A DNA stretch of 64,000 nt, from assembly GCA_023666275.1 (NCBI GenBank), contig JAMPCJ010000003.1:213483-277482 (forward strand), written 5' to 3'. The position numbers and the translations under genes were made by a program. This DNA is from Treponema brennaborense (lineage in GTDB: Bacteria; Spirochaetota; Spirochaetia; Treponematales; Treponemataceae). Positions 35,412 through 44,220 of the stretch are shown one piece after another. Position 1 is the stretch's first letter. Each line of letters opens with the position of its first letter. The notes below the pieces were generated by a model, which was not told the origin of the DNA, made no database searches, and saw only the letters and a list, made by a program, of their open reading frames with translations.

Positions 35412-36578
35412 ATGATATACAGAACTTTTCCGAAAATTCCGGATATTTCCGTGTCGCAGCTCGGATACGGCACAATGCGTCTTCCGCTTCTGCACGAAAC
35501 CGACGATGCTTTTTCCGCGGACATCGATATAGATAAAACACGAAGCCTTATCGAACTTGCTTTTTCGCAGGGCATCAATTATTTTGATACTGCCTATCCG
35601 TATCACGGCGGTGCGAGCGAGCGGGTTCTCGGCTCATGTCTTGCGGATCTGCATCTTCGGGATTCTGTTTTTATCGCCGACAAATGCCCCGTATGGCTGA
35701 TTCATGATGAATCGGACTGGATGCGCATTTTGGACGAACAGCTCGAACGCTTGCAGACGGATCATATAGATTTTTATTTGCTTCATGCCCTCAAAGATTT
35801 CAGATGGCGCAATCATGTCGAACAATTTAACGGACTTGCTTTCCTTGAAAAAGCAAAGCAGCAGGGAAAAATACGGCATATCGGTTTTTCGTTTCATGAT
35901 ACGTTTGACGCATTCAAAAAAATCACAGACGCGTATGATTCTTGGGAATTCTGCCAAATTCAATACAATTATCTTGACACGGAATATCAGGCAGGAACAA
36001 AAGGGCTTGATTATGCGGCGCAGCATGAAATCGGCATTATCGCAATGGAACCGCTCCGCGGCGGCATGCTGGCGAATCCCGCAAAAGGCGTGCTGGATAT
36101 TTTTTCTTCGGCAGATATTCCGCGTGTTCCGGCGGAGTGGGGGCTGCGCTGGGTATGGGACGATCAGCGGATTACTTGTGCGCTTTCGGGCATGAACAGC
36201 ACCGAACAGATTTTTATCAACTGCGCCGCGGCGTCTGCCGGCAAACCGAATTCGCTTTTGCGGGAAGAACGCGAAACCGTAGCGCGTGCGGCGGATTGGT
36301 TCAAAAAACGGCTATGTGTTTCCTGCGCAAGCTGCAATTACTGCATGCCCTGTCCGCGCGGCGTTGCAATACCGGAAATATTTTCGATATATAACAAACT
36401 TTCTTTTACCGGCGCGTTTGATTCTTCGGAAACGGTGCGTTCCGCGGAATACGCAAAAGTGCTTCGGAAAAACGCGGGCGCCGATCAATGCGTGTCGTGC
36501 AAAGCCTGCTGTTCGGTGTGCCCGCAGCATTTAGACATTCCGGCAAAATTGCGGGAAGCTCACGAACGATGCCGCTGA
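35412..36578 (+). CDS. Aldo/keto reductase with C-terminal ferredoxin domain (paralogue)
   Basis: This 388-residue relative of the reductase at 33672 has the same layout. The tetrad residues occur in NYFDTAYPYHGGASE, IADKCP and YLLHAL. The ferredoxin-like tail has CVSCASCNYCMPCP and CVSCKACCSVCPQ. Conserved PLRGG lies near residue 215. The substrate is unknown; such proteins are thought to couple ferredoxin-type clusters to carbonyl reduction. Its mRNA looks leaderless. It ends 13 bases before the convergent his gene. Confidence 0.87.
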   Translation: MIYRTFPKIPDISVSQLGYGTMRLPLLHETDDAFSADIDIDKTRSLIELAFSQGINYFDTAYPYHGGASERVLGSCLADLHLRDSVFIADKCPVWLIHDESDWMRILDEQLERLQTDHIDFYLLHALKDFRWRNHVEQFNGLAFLEKAKQQGKIRHIGFSFHDTFDAFKKITDAYDSWEFCQIQYNYLDTEYQAGTKGLDYAAQHEIGIIAMEPLRGGMLANPAKGVLDIFSSADIPRVPAEWGLRWVWDDQRITCALSGMNSTEQIFINCAAASAGKPNSLLREERETVARAADWFKKRLCVSCASCNYCMPCPRGVAIPEIFSIYNKLSFTGAFDSSETVRSAEYAKVLRKNAGADQCVSCKACCSVCPQHLDIPAKLREAHERCR

Positions 36579-36591
36579 ATGCGTCTGCCGT

Positions 36592-37914
36592 TTATTTTTT
36601 GTGCCGGCGGTCGAGCTCGTCGTATACTTCCTGCCATGTTACGTGTTCTTTGTACATGAGTACATTCAAAAAATACAAAAGGTCCGCGCATTCCCACACG
36701 ACATCATCGTGAGAATCAGCTTCCGTTACTTCTTCGGCTTCTTCTTCTATTTTTTCGCGGACCCGTTCGTCATCGAGCGTCGCGGTATATGATCCTGGCG
36801 AAGGATTTGCGAATCTGTCGGCGATGACTGCGTACAGCCGTTCCATCGTCGATGCCGGCGCCGCTTCCGAACCGAAACACGTAAAGCTTCCGGTGTGGCA
36901 GACGCCTCCGTGCGGTTCAACCGTTGCAAGAACGGTATCTCTGTCGCAGTCCGCGCGCAGTTTTTGAACGCTCAGGTAATGTCCGGAATGTTCGCCTTTT
37001 GTCCACAATTCCTGCCGCGTGCGGCTCCAAAACGTAAGTTTTCCGGATGCGAATGTTTTTTCGAATGCTTCGCGGCTGGCAAAGCCCATCATCAAAACTT
37101 CTTTTGCAGGAGACTGCGCGATAACGGGAATAAGTCCGGCGGAAGTTTGTTCCGCCTTGCGCCAATTCAGGCAGGAAATAAATGCGTCTTTTAAGGAAAT
37201 CTTTCCGGTATACAGCGCCATGCCGAGCTGCACGTCGCAGCCCATTTGCTCAAGCTGCACGATTTCTTCGAGCGTGGAAATTCCGCCTGCGATTGTAACG
37301 CGGCATGACACCGCTTCCCGAAGCTGCCGTGCGGCTTCCATGTCCGTGCCCTGCATGCAGCCTTCTTTTTCGACGCACGTGAACAAAAGTTCTCCGGCGT
37401 ACTGTTCCGCCGCGCGCGCGCCGTCAATAAGGGGAATGCCGTTTGTTTCCGTCCAGCCTTTTACGGCGATTTTTCCGTTTATTGCGTCGACGGAAATAAT
37501 GATGCGCTGTCTGCCGACAGCCGCGGTCAGTTCGTCCAAAAATGCCGTATTGAGAATAGTTCCCGCATTCCGCTGTTCTTCATCCGCCCAGGCTGCCGAA
37601 CCGATGATAATTTTTTCGGCACCGAGCGATATAAGTTCCTTCGCTTTTTTTACGGTTTTGATGCCGCCGCCGACGCGGACATTGCCTTTCCGCAGAAGCT
37701 GTTTCAAAATCGGCGTATTGACGGTAGCTCCGTTTCCGCCGCTTTCCGCGCTCATATTGCCGAGCGCAGCGTCAAGATCGATAACTGCCGTTTCTCCGTA
37801 TTTGTCGAATTCGCGGATAAGCGCATCGGCGTCATCGCGTTCGATAATCGTATCTTTGCCGTTTTTCAGCTGAACAACCTTGCCGTTTTTCAAATCGATA
37901 GAAGAAATAACCAT
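36592..37914 (-). CDS. hisAIE: HisA-HisI-HisE trifunctional histidine biosynthesis protein
   Basis: This 440-residue chain holds three histidine-pathway enzymes. HisA (1 to about 240) is a TIM barrel starting VISSIDLKNGKVVQL with VRVGGGIKTV, SVDAINGKIAVKGW and TIAGGIST. HisI, PRA-cyclohydrolase (about 245-345), has TFWSRTRQELWTKGEHSG, RADCDRDTVL and VCHTGSFTCF, including the zinc cysteines. HisE, PRA-pyrophosphohydrolase (about 350-440), has EKIEEEAEEVTEA and ECADLLYFLNVLM. Together they would carry three consecutive steps. The ATG at 37914 has no ribosome site and lies 8 bases after a -10. The frame is open upstream, but the extension is not HisA-like. Confidence 0.88.
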   Translation of the reverse strand: MVISSIDLKNGKVVQLKNGKDTIIERDDADALIREFDKYGETAVIDLDAALGNMSAESGGNGATVNTPILKQLLRKGNVRVGGGIKTVKKAKELISLGAEKIIIGSAAWADEEQRNAGTILNTAFLDELTAAVGRQRIIISVDAINGKIAVKGWTETNGIPLIDGARAAEQYAGELLFTCVEKEGCMQGTDMEAARQLREAVSCRVTIAGGISTLEEIVQLEQMGCDVQLGMALYTGKISLKDAFISCLNWRKAEQTSAGLIPVIAQSPAKEVLMMGFASREAFEKTFASGKLTFWSRTRQELWTKGEHSGHYLSVQKLRADCDRDTVLATVEPHGGVCHTGSFTCFGSEAAPASTMERLYAVIADRFANPSPGSYTATLDDERVREKIEEEAEEVTEADSHDDVVWECADLLYFLNVLMYKEHVTWQEVYDELDRRHKK

Positions 37915-37922
37915 AATGCGCA

Positions 37923-37952
37923 AGTATACCAAAAAGTGCGGGGCGTTTTCAA
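37923..37952 (-). promoter_or_regulatory. his gene promoter, leaderless spacing
   Basis: On the minus strand, TTGAAA, an 18-base spacer and TATACT (about 37923-37928) end 8 bases before the start codon. The promoter is back to back with the one at 37957. Confidence 0.5.
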
Positions 37953-37956
37953 TGTA

Positions 37957-37988
37957 TTGACAAAAACAGCGCAGAGTGTCATTTATAA
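37957..37988 (+). promoter_or_regulatory. Promoter of the gene at 37991, leaderless spacing
   Basis: TTGACA at 37957-37962 is followed by an A/T-rich -10 region between 37980 and 37988 (CATTTA or TTATAA, depending on spacing) that abuts the ATG at 37991. No ribosome site can fit. Confidence 0.45.
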
Positions 37989-37990
37989 GT

Positions 37991-38560
37991 ATGCGAAATT
38001 TAAAAGAAAAAAAGAACGATTTAATATCACAGTTTATCGAACCTGACATTATTGACGCACTTGATAACATGCTTTCCACGGATGATGAAGCGGAAGAAAC
38101 TGCCGCCGCCTGTAAAATTGCCGGATTATTCGGCAATGAAAAAGATTTTTCGCTGCTTGTTCGCGGCAATGAAACGGAACAGGACGGCGCGGAAACGAAA
38201 TTGCTTGCAAGCTTTGAAAATAACCTGAATTTGCTTGTTCAAAAAACCTGGGTCGAAAAATCCGATGAGGCATTAAAGGAACAAGTTCTGCTGCGCTTAA
38301 GCCGCATCTGCGAAAAAGCCAAAAACAAAGCATATACGGATATATACAAAGCATTCATCGATATTTTTTATGATTTGGTCTACTTGATGTTCGGGCAGCA
38401 GGCGAAAAATTCGGATTTTTCCGAATACGCGCTGCGCATAGATCCGATGTTCGGCATATTTTGGTGGTATTTGGAAAGTCTGCCGGAAGAAAATGACTGG
38501 ACTCGCAAAAAAACGCGCATCGTGCTGCTTTTGGGAATGTTTTTTCTCGCGAATTATTAA
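37991..38560 (+). CDS. Hypothetical protein
   Basis: This 189-residue acidic protein has predicted alpha-helical repeats and no signal peptide. Aromatic residues cluster at the C-terminus (FGIFWWYLESLPEEN), and the last segment is hydrophobic (IVLLLGMFFLANY). I do not recognise a family; it looks like a spirochaete-specific protein. The ATG at 37991 is chosen because it directly follows the promoter; an in-frame ATG at 37976 lies inside the promoter. It ends 18 bases before proA and may be cotranscribed with it. Confidence 0.75.
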   Translation: MRNLKEKKNDLISQFIEPDIIDALDNMLSTDDEAEETAAACKIAGLFGNEKDFSLLVRGNETEQDGAETKLLASFENNLNLLVQKTWVEKSDEALKEQVLLRLSRICEKAKNKAYTDIYKAFIDIFYDLVYLMFGQQAKNSDFSEYALRIDPMFGIFWWYLESLPEENDWTRKKTRIVLLLGMFFLANY

Positions 38561-38578
38561 ACCGCATGGAGCTCTTGT

Positions 38579-39913
38579 ATGGAATTGACCGAAGCATACG
38601 CTGCCTTGCGCCGCGGAGCAAATCTGCTTTCTCAGCTGAACGCGCGTCAAAAAAATGCGGCGCTTGCCGCCGTCCGCGCTTCGATATGGGATGCCCGCAC
38701 CGAAATTCTTGCTGCGAACAGCGCCGATGTTTCCGCCGCCCGCGAAAAAGGCACGCCGGAAAGTCTTATCGACCGTCTTTCTCTTACCGAGACACGGATA
38801 GAAGCTATCTGCCGTTCGGTTGACGAGATTATTATGCAGTCGGATCCCGCGGGCGAAGTCGTCCGAGGATTTACGACGAACACCGGACTGCGCGTCAGGC
38901 AGATACGCGTGCCGTTCGGCGTTGCGGCGATTATTTACGAATCAAGACCCAATGTAACAGTCGATGCTTTCGCGCTTGCATTCAAAAGCGGCAACGCAAT
39001 TCTGCTGCGCGGAAGTTCGTCCGCCATAAATTCAAACCGCGCAATTGTGTGCGCCGTAAAACAAGGACTCGCCGCCGCTTCCGCTCAAATGCCGGATACT
39101 TTTGCGGGCAGTCTTGTCGATACTGTCGCCATTGCCGATTCCGGCAGCAGGGAAGAAGTGAAAGATATTCTGAATGCCGTCGGCAGCATCGATATTGTCG
39201 TGCCCCGCGGCAGTGCCGGTCTGATAAAAACGGTTGTGGAACAGTCGACCGTGCCCGTCATCGAAACCGGCAGCGGTATATGCCACTTGTATATAGACGA
39301 TTTTGCGTATGCGGAAAATCCGCAGAAGGAAATCGAAATCGCCGCCGCCATTGCGGAAAATGCGAAACTGCAGCGCCCCGGCGTATGCAATGCGATAGAA
39401 TGCGTCGTTGTTCACAAAAATTCGCTGGAGTCCTTTATTCCCGCCATGATGCGCAAATTTAACGGAAGGGCGCAGCTGCGCTGTGATGCGGAAAGCCTGG
39501 CTGCGGCGCAGCGCGCGGCGGATTCGCTCGACATCCGTGCGGCGGACACGGAACGGCAGACGGTAATCCCTGCGTCGGCGGCGGATTTTGACACGGAATT
39601 TCTCGACAACATTCTTGCCGTCAAAACGGTTTCTTCCGTGGAAGAAGCGGTCGAATTTATAAACGCGCACGGCACCAAGCATTCCGAATCGATTATTACG
39701 CAGAATATGGAGCACGCAAAATTTTTCCAAATGCGCGTGGATGCGGCATGCGTGTACGTGAACGCCTCGACACGCTTTACCGACGGCGGGGAATTCGGGC
39801 TGGGCGCGGAGCTGGGAATCAGCACGCAGAAAATGCATATCCGCGGCCCTATGGGTGCAGCCGCCTTAACCACGACGAAATATCTCATCGAAGGCGAAGG
39901 TCAAATCAGATGA
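38579..39913 (+). CDS. proA: Glutamate-5-semialdehyde dehydrogenase
   Basis: This 444-residue enzyme catalyses the second step of proline synthesis, reducing gamma-glutamyl phosphate with NADPH. It is an ALDH-fold protein with the catalytic Cys in LQRPGVCNAIE (near residue 266) and ProA signatures IRVPFGVAAIIYESRPNV and the late VYVNASTRFTDGGEFGLGAE. The start follows GGAG. proB overlaps its stop as ATGA, and proC overlaps proB, so proA-proB-proC is one operon. Confidence 0.96.
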   Translation: MELTEAYAALRRGANLLSQLNARQKNAALAAVRASIWDARTEILAANSADVSAAREKGTPESLIDRLSLTETRIEAICRSVDEIIMQSDPAGEVVRGFTTNTGLRVRQIRVPFGVAAIIYESRPNVTVDAFALAFKSGNAILLRGSSSAINSNRAIVCAVKQGLAAASAQMPDTFAGSLVDTVAIADSGSREEVKDILNAVGSIDIVVPRGSAGLIKTVVEQSTVPVIETGSGICHLYIDDFAYAENPQKEIEIAAAIAENAKLQRPGVCNAIECVVVHKNSLESFIPAMMRKFNGRAQLRCDAESLAAAQRAADSLDIRAADTERQTVIPASAADFDTEFLDNILAVKTVSSVEEAVEFINAHGTKHSESIITQNMEHAKFFQMRVDAACVYVNASTRFTDGGEFGLGAELGISTQKMHIRGPMGAAALTTTKYLIEGEGQIR

Positions 39914-40725
39914 CTGACACGGAATTATCAATAACTTCGATATTCGATTCCGCAAGAAAAATCGTAATAAAAATCGGTTCCAATACGCTGGCAAAAGAAA
40001 ACGGAACAATCAATTACGATTTTATGAAAGAATTCGCGGCGCAGTGCGCAGTCCTGCAAAAATCCGGAAAGCAGATTGTGCTCGTTTCTTCCGGCGCGCA
40101 GGTTGCGGGCATTTCCACGCTGGACAGATGGGCGCGCAAAAAAGATATTCATTACCGGCAGGCGTTATGCGCAATCGGGCAGGTTGAACTGATGGATAAA
40201 TGGCGCGCCGCATTCAATGAAAGCAGTCTGCATATCGGGCAGCTTTTGCTGACAAAAGAAGATTTCGAAGATCCGCACCGCACTCTGAACATCCGCAACA
40301 CATTGTTCACGCTGGCAGATGAAGGCGTGGTGCCCGTAATAAACGAAAACGATTCCGTTTCTTTTGATGAAATCCGTATCGGCGACAACGATAATTTGAG
40401 CGCGTCTGTGGCGGTTTTGTGGTCGGCGGATTTGCTGGTGCTGTTCAGCGATATAAACGGCGTGTACACGGACAATCCCAAAACAAATCCGTCGGCAAAA
40501 CTCATAGAAATAGTTGATGATATAAAAGTGCTCCGCGACAGCATAACAATCGGGGCGGCAAATGCGTTCGGAACCGGCGGTTTGACGACAAAGCTGGAAG
40601 CGGCGGAAAAAGCAACGGGATACGGCATTCCGATGGTTCTTGCGAACGGCAGCCATCCGCATGTGCTGGGAAATCTCGCTGCGGGAACGGAAAAAGCGAC
40701 ATTATTCAAAGGAGCTCCAATTTGA
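39910..40725 (+). CDS. proB: Glutamate 5-kinase without PUA domain
   Basis: This 271-residue amino-acid kinase phosphorylates glutamate. KIGSNTL, LVSSGAQVAGI, NENDSVS, GDNDNLSA and FGTGGLTTKLEAA are the family motifs. At about 270 residues it lacks the C-terminal PUA domain found in the roughly 370-residue enterobacterial ProB, a known short form. The start is the ATG within the proA stop; an upstream frame is open but has no homology. It ends within the proC start. Confidence 0.94.
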   Translation: MTDTELSITSIFDSARKIVIKIGSNTLAKENGTINYDFMKEFAAQCAVLQKSGKQIVLVSSGAQVAGISTLDRWARKKDIHYRQALCAIGQVELMDKWRAAFNESSLHIGQLLLTKEDFEDPHRTLNIRNTLFTLADEGVVPVINENDSVSFDEIRIGDNDNLSASVAVLWSADLLVLFSDINGVYTDNPKTNPSAKLIEIVDDIKVLRDSITIGAANAFGTGGLTTKLEAAEKATGYGIPMVLANGSHPHVLGNLAAGTEKATLFKGAPI

Positions 40726-41537
40726 AAATAGGTCTTATCGGGACGGGCGCCATGGGCAGCGCTCTGATACGTGCGGTTGCAAAAACAACGAATCCTTCCG
40801 ATATTATCGCGGCGGATGCCGATGCCGAAAAAGCGCAGCATCTTGCCTCCGAATTAGGCTGTGCCGCTGCGCAGTCGAACAAAGAACTTGCCGCGCAGTC
40901 TTCATACATCATTCTTGCGGTAAAACCCGCGTATATAAAAGATGTCATAACGGAAATCGCGCCGGTGCTGCAAAAACCGCTGCCGGTAATCGTAACCATT
41001 GCCGCCGGCGTGCGCATTGATGCAGTCCGTTCGTATTTTTCTGCTGCCGCCGGTGCGGAATGCATTCCCGCGGTAATCCGTCTTATGCCGAATATCGCGG
41101 CATCCGTCGGCGAAGGAATGACAGCGCTGTGCTGTGCCGATGATGTGCCGGACGAATGTGTGCAGACGGTAAAAAAGATGCTTGCGGCATCGGGAAAAAC
41201 GGAAAAAGTCGGCGAATCATTGATGGATGCCGTTACCGCGGTATCCGGATCGGGACTGGCATACGTGTGCATGTTTATCGAAGCCATGGCAGACGCCGCA
41301 GTAATGGCAGGTTTGCCGCGCACGCAGGCGTATACGTTTGCGGAACAGACCGTAAAAGGCACCGCCGCGCTGCTGCTTGAAAAAAACATGCACCCTGCGC
41401 AGCTGAAAGACGCCGTTTGTTCTCCCGCCGGCACCACGATTGCCGCCGTGCGGGCGCTGGAAGACACGGGCTTCCGTTCCGCCGTTATGCAGGCAGTTTC
41501 CGCCGCGGCTGCGCGTTCCGCCGAATTAGGCAGGTAA
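40722..41537 (+). CDS. proC: Pyrroline-5-carboxylate reductase
   Basis: This 271-residue Rossmann-fold enzyme makes proline from pyrroline-5-carboxylate with NAD(P)H. IGLIGTGAMGSAL is the dinucleotide-binding motif, and AVSGSGLAYVCMFIEAMADAAV and SPAGTTIAAVRALED are ProC hallmarks. The start is a TTG overlapping the proB stop, after AAAGGAG. The three pro genes therefore form a tightly coupled complete pathway from glutamate. Confidence 0.95.
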   Translation: MKIGLIGTGAMGSALIRAVAKTTNPSDIIAADADAEKAQHLASELGCAAAQSNKELAAQSSYIILAVKPAYIKDVITEIAPVLQKPLPVIVTIAAGVRIDAVRSYFSAAAGAECIPAVIRLMPNIAASVGEGMTALCCADDVPDECVQTVKKMLAASGKTEKVGESLMDAVTAVSGSGLAYVCMFIEAMADAAVMAGLPRTQAYTFAEQTVKGTAALLLEKNMHPAQLKDAVCSPAGTTIAAVRALEDTGFRSAVMQAVSAAAARSAELGR

Positions 41538-41624
41538 GGGCAGAATTTTAAGCGAACCGCCGAAAACGGCAGAACGGCGGAACATATTTTTGCGCGGGGA
41601 ATTCTTTTTGTGCAGGCGCCGCCT

Positions 41625-41748
41625 GCGTGTTGGGAAACAAATTACAAATGTAAAATGCTTGCTTTTGCGTTAGGGAAGCAAATTCCAAATGTAAAATGCC
41701 TGCTTTTGCGTCAGGGAAACGAATTTCAAATGCAAAATGCCTGCCCGC
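41625..41748. repeat. Three tandem copies of a 41-bp repeat
   Basis: Units at 41625-41666, 41667-41707 and 41708-41748 share the pattern GCGT-n-GGGAA-n-CAAAT-n-CAAATG-n-AAAATGC-n-TGC. The last is the most diverged, and a fourth partial unit may begin at 41749. It lies between proC and hisD. No hairpin-plus-U-tract is evident, so I call it a non-coding tandem repeat of unknown role. Confidence 0.8.
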
Positions 41749-41807
41749 GCGTTATGACAGCGAATTTTGCGCACACAATTCCTTGAAATATGACGGAGGG
41801 AGATTTT

Positions 41808-43175
41808 ATGTCCGAACAGCCGATAAAAATTATCGATTATTCCGATGCAGCGGCGGATTTTTTCAATCCCCGAAAGATAAGTTTGTCTGTGCGGGAAACC
41901 GTTGCTTCTATCCTCGAAGACGTTCAAAACCGCGGAGATGCTGCACTGCGCGAGATGAGCGGGAAATTCGACCGTATACAGCCGTCCGCTTTTGAAATTC
42001 CCGCCGATGCTTTGCGTGTCTGCGCGGAAAACATGAAAAAAACGCGTCCCGATTTGTATGACGCGGTTTCCTATTCATTCGATCTTGCGCTGCGCTTCGC
42101 AAAAAAACAGCGCGAATATTTTACCGATTTCGAAACGGAACTTGCGCCCGGAATTATTACCGGACAAAAAACCATTCCCGTGGAACGCGCAGGCTTGTAT
42201 GTTCCTGCGGGACGTTTTCCGCTTTTTTCGTCGCTTGTGATGAGCGCCGCGCCCGCAAAGGCCGCGGAAATATCGGAAATCATTCTGTGTACGCCGCCGC
42301 GAGTGCGTGAAAAAAGCGCCGTTCCCGCGAATCCGTCCGTCTGCGAGCCCTGGGCAGATGAAGGCATTCTTGCCGCGGCTTATATATGCGGCGTAAACAA
42401 GGTGTTTGCGGTCGGCGGCGCGCAGGCAGTCGGCGCCATGGCGTTCGGTACCGAATCTATTCCCCGCTGTGATGTGATAGTCGGCCCCGGCAATAAATAC
42501 GTTGCGGAGGCAAAGCGGCTGGTATTCGGGCAGGCGGGCATCGATTTTGTGGCGGGACCGACGGAAGCTTTTATCATTGCCGATGACAGCGCGCGCCCTG
42601 CCTGGGTTGCGGCGGACATGCTCGCGCAGTCCGAGCACGATACGGACGCGCAGGCTGTTTTGGTTACTTGTTCGCGGGCGCTGGCGGAACAGACCGCCGC
42701 GGAAATCGAACGGCAGCTGGAAACGCTTCCGACGGCGGCGACTGCGCGTGCATCGCTGGAACGCAACGGCGTCATAATCATTGCGGATTCGATCGAGCAG
42801 GCGGCGGAAATTGCGAACAAAAAAGCGCCGGAACATTTGGAGCTTGCCATGGACGACAGTCCCGACCGCCGCAAACTCCTGGAATTGACGCATAATTACG
42901 GTACGCTTTTTATCGGGCATGATGCGGCGGAAGTATTCGGCGACTACACGGCGGGATTGAATCATATACTGCCGACGTCCGGTTCGGCGCGTTTTACCGG
43001 CGGGCTTTCGGTGCGCATGTTTTTGAAAACAACAACGACGCTGCGGACACAGCGCGTGTCATCGGGCGGCGGCACGGCGGAAGGATTCGAAAAATCCGCG
43101 GAAAACGCCGCTGTTTTGGGAGATGCGGAAGGATTGTCCGCACATTCCCGCGCCGCGCGCATCAGATTGGAATAG
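41808..43175 (+). CDS. hisD: Histidinol dehydrogenase
   Basis: This 455-residue zinc- and NAD-dependent enzyme oxidises histidinol to histidine in two steps. AGLYVPAG, VGPGNKYVAEAKRLVFG, AQSEHDTDAQ (Zn-ligand Gln and His), KAPEHLEL (catalytic Glu-His) and NHILPTSGSARFTGGLSV are present in order. There is a slightly expanded CTPP-PSVCEPW segment near residue 170. The start follows GGAGG; a shorter ATG-based extension 6 codons upstream was rejected. It sits near the HisAIE gene but on the opposite strand. Confidence 0.95.
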   Translation: MSEQPIKIIDYSDAAADFFNPRKISLSVRETVASILEDVQNRGDAALREMSGKFDRIQPSAFEIPADALRVCAENMKKTRPDLYDAVSYSFDLALRFAKKQREYFTDFETELAPGIITGQKTIPVERAGLYVPAGRFPLFSSLVMSAAPAKAAEISEIILCTPPRVREKSAVPANPSVCEPWADEGILAAAYICGVNKVFAVGGAQAVGAMAFGTESIPRCDVIVGPGNKYVAEAKRLVFGQAGIDFVAGPTEAFIIADDSARPAWVAADMLAQSEHDTDAQAVLVTCSRALAEQTAAEIERQLETLPTAATARASLERNGVIIIADSIEQAAEIANKKAPEHLELAMDDSPDRRKLLELTHNYGTLFIGHDAAEVFGDYTAGLNHILPTSGSARFTGGLSVRMFLKTTTTLRTQRVSSGGGTAEGFEKSAENAAVLGDAEGLSAHSRAARIRLE

Positions 43176-43214
43176 CCGCGGACAGACAATGCGCATGCCT
43201 GCGGCCGAAGCAAT

Positions 43215-44114
43215 TTACTGCGCTTCGGTTCGCTTTTTTTCGTATACGATATGCTGTTCTTCGAGCAGTTCCATAATGCGGTCGACAACGATTTGCTTGT
43301 GATCCTCGGCGGAAACGTCGTGTGCTTCGATAATATCGGTGCGGAATTTTTTGCAGTCAATCGGTTCGCTGCCGGCAAGAATGCAGGTATCTTTGCAGAC
43401 GCGATCCATCATCATGTTTTCCGGATGATCGTCGGAAATGCGCAGACAGTTCCCGTTATTCGAAACAAGAATCATCACATCGGACAGCCGCAGGTAGGAG
43501 TCGATTTCCCGCACGCCGCGCTTGGTTTCCGGACAGTTCGGGCGGTAGCGTGTTCCGGCGGGAAACACGAGAATTACCTGGCCTTTTTTCCATGCCGCAC
43601 TGAGCGCACGCATGGACGCGAAATTAATTTTCCGGCTGCGCGCTTCTTCTTCCTCGCGTTTTGCGGGATCTGCTATGGCGGCAAGGCTGCGGCTCGGATA
43701 AATGATGATGCGGTTATATGCTTCCGCCCAGGCGCTTACCATCGGGTTTTCTTCATTCAGTTTCATGCCCGCGATAGCAACCGTGCGTTCCGCAAGTTCC
43801 GCGCAGACGCCGCTGCCGAATTTCCGCAGCATATAAATAAATTCGGGCAAATCGAAATTGCTGTAATGTTCCATTAAAATAAGCCCGCGTTTCCCCTGAT
43901 TGACAAGCTGCGCAAACTTTTCGAAATTTTCTATTCCGTCAAGCCGCGAACCGGGCAGCAGATTTTCACTGAGCATTCCGTCGACAATTTCGCGGATTTT
44001 CAGATTAGCTTCCTGGTACACATTGTGTTCGGTAATTTTATTTTCCGCCCGCGCAAGACGTTTTAATTCGGGGAATAAATAATCGTAATGAGTTAATAAC
44101 GGTTCGCCTTCCAT
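43215..44114 (-). CDS. PlsC/GPAT-like phospholipid acyltransferase
   Basis: This 299-residue membrane-associated acyltransferase has MEHYSNFDLPEF carrying the HX4D catalytic motif and VFPAGTRYRPN as the substrate-binding FPxGTR motif. A region before the motif (about residues 1-90) is helical. It probably acylates a glycerol-3-phosphate-type substrate. The start at 44114 has GAGG upstream; an ORF start 30 codons earlier would overlap the promoter. It converges on hisD, 40 bases away. Confidence 0.8.
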   Translation of the reverse strand: MEGEPLLTHYDYLFPELKRLARAENKITEHNVYQEANLKIREIVDGMLSENLLPGSRLDGIENFEKFAQLVNQGKRGLILMEHYSNFDLPEFIYMLRKFGSGVCAELAERTVAIAGMKLNEENPMVSAWAEAYNRIIIYPSRSLAAIADPAKREEEEARSRKINFASMRALSAAWKKGQVILVFPAGTRYRPNCPETKRGVREIDSYLRLSDVMILVSNNGNCLRISDDHPENMMMDRVCKDTCILAGSEPIDCKKFRTDIIEAHDVSAEDHKQIVVDRIMELLEEQHIVYEKKRTEAQ

Positions 44115-44191
44115 ATCCGCCGTACCTCGCCTGATGAAATTACATGCACAGCCGTTTCGGCTGTCCACGATGATAGTTCTTTTATTATTAT

Positions 44192-44220
44192 AGATTACAA
44201 TCAAGACTTTTCTGCGTCAA
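44192..44220 (-). promoter_or_regulatory. Acyltransferase promoter
   Basis: On the minus strand, TTGACG (44215-44220), a 17-base spacer and TAATCT (44192-44197). A TATAAT also lies slightly downstream but has no matching -35. A 9-G run at 44266-44274 lies upstream of the -35. Confidence 0.45.

Noticed and set aside
41625..41748. Possible CRISPR array
   Set aside because: Units are contiguous tandem repeats with no spacers and diverged copies; no cas genes are nearby.
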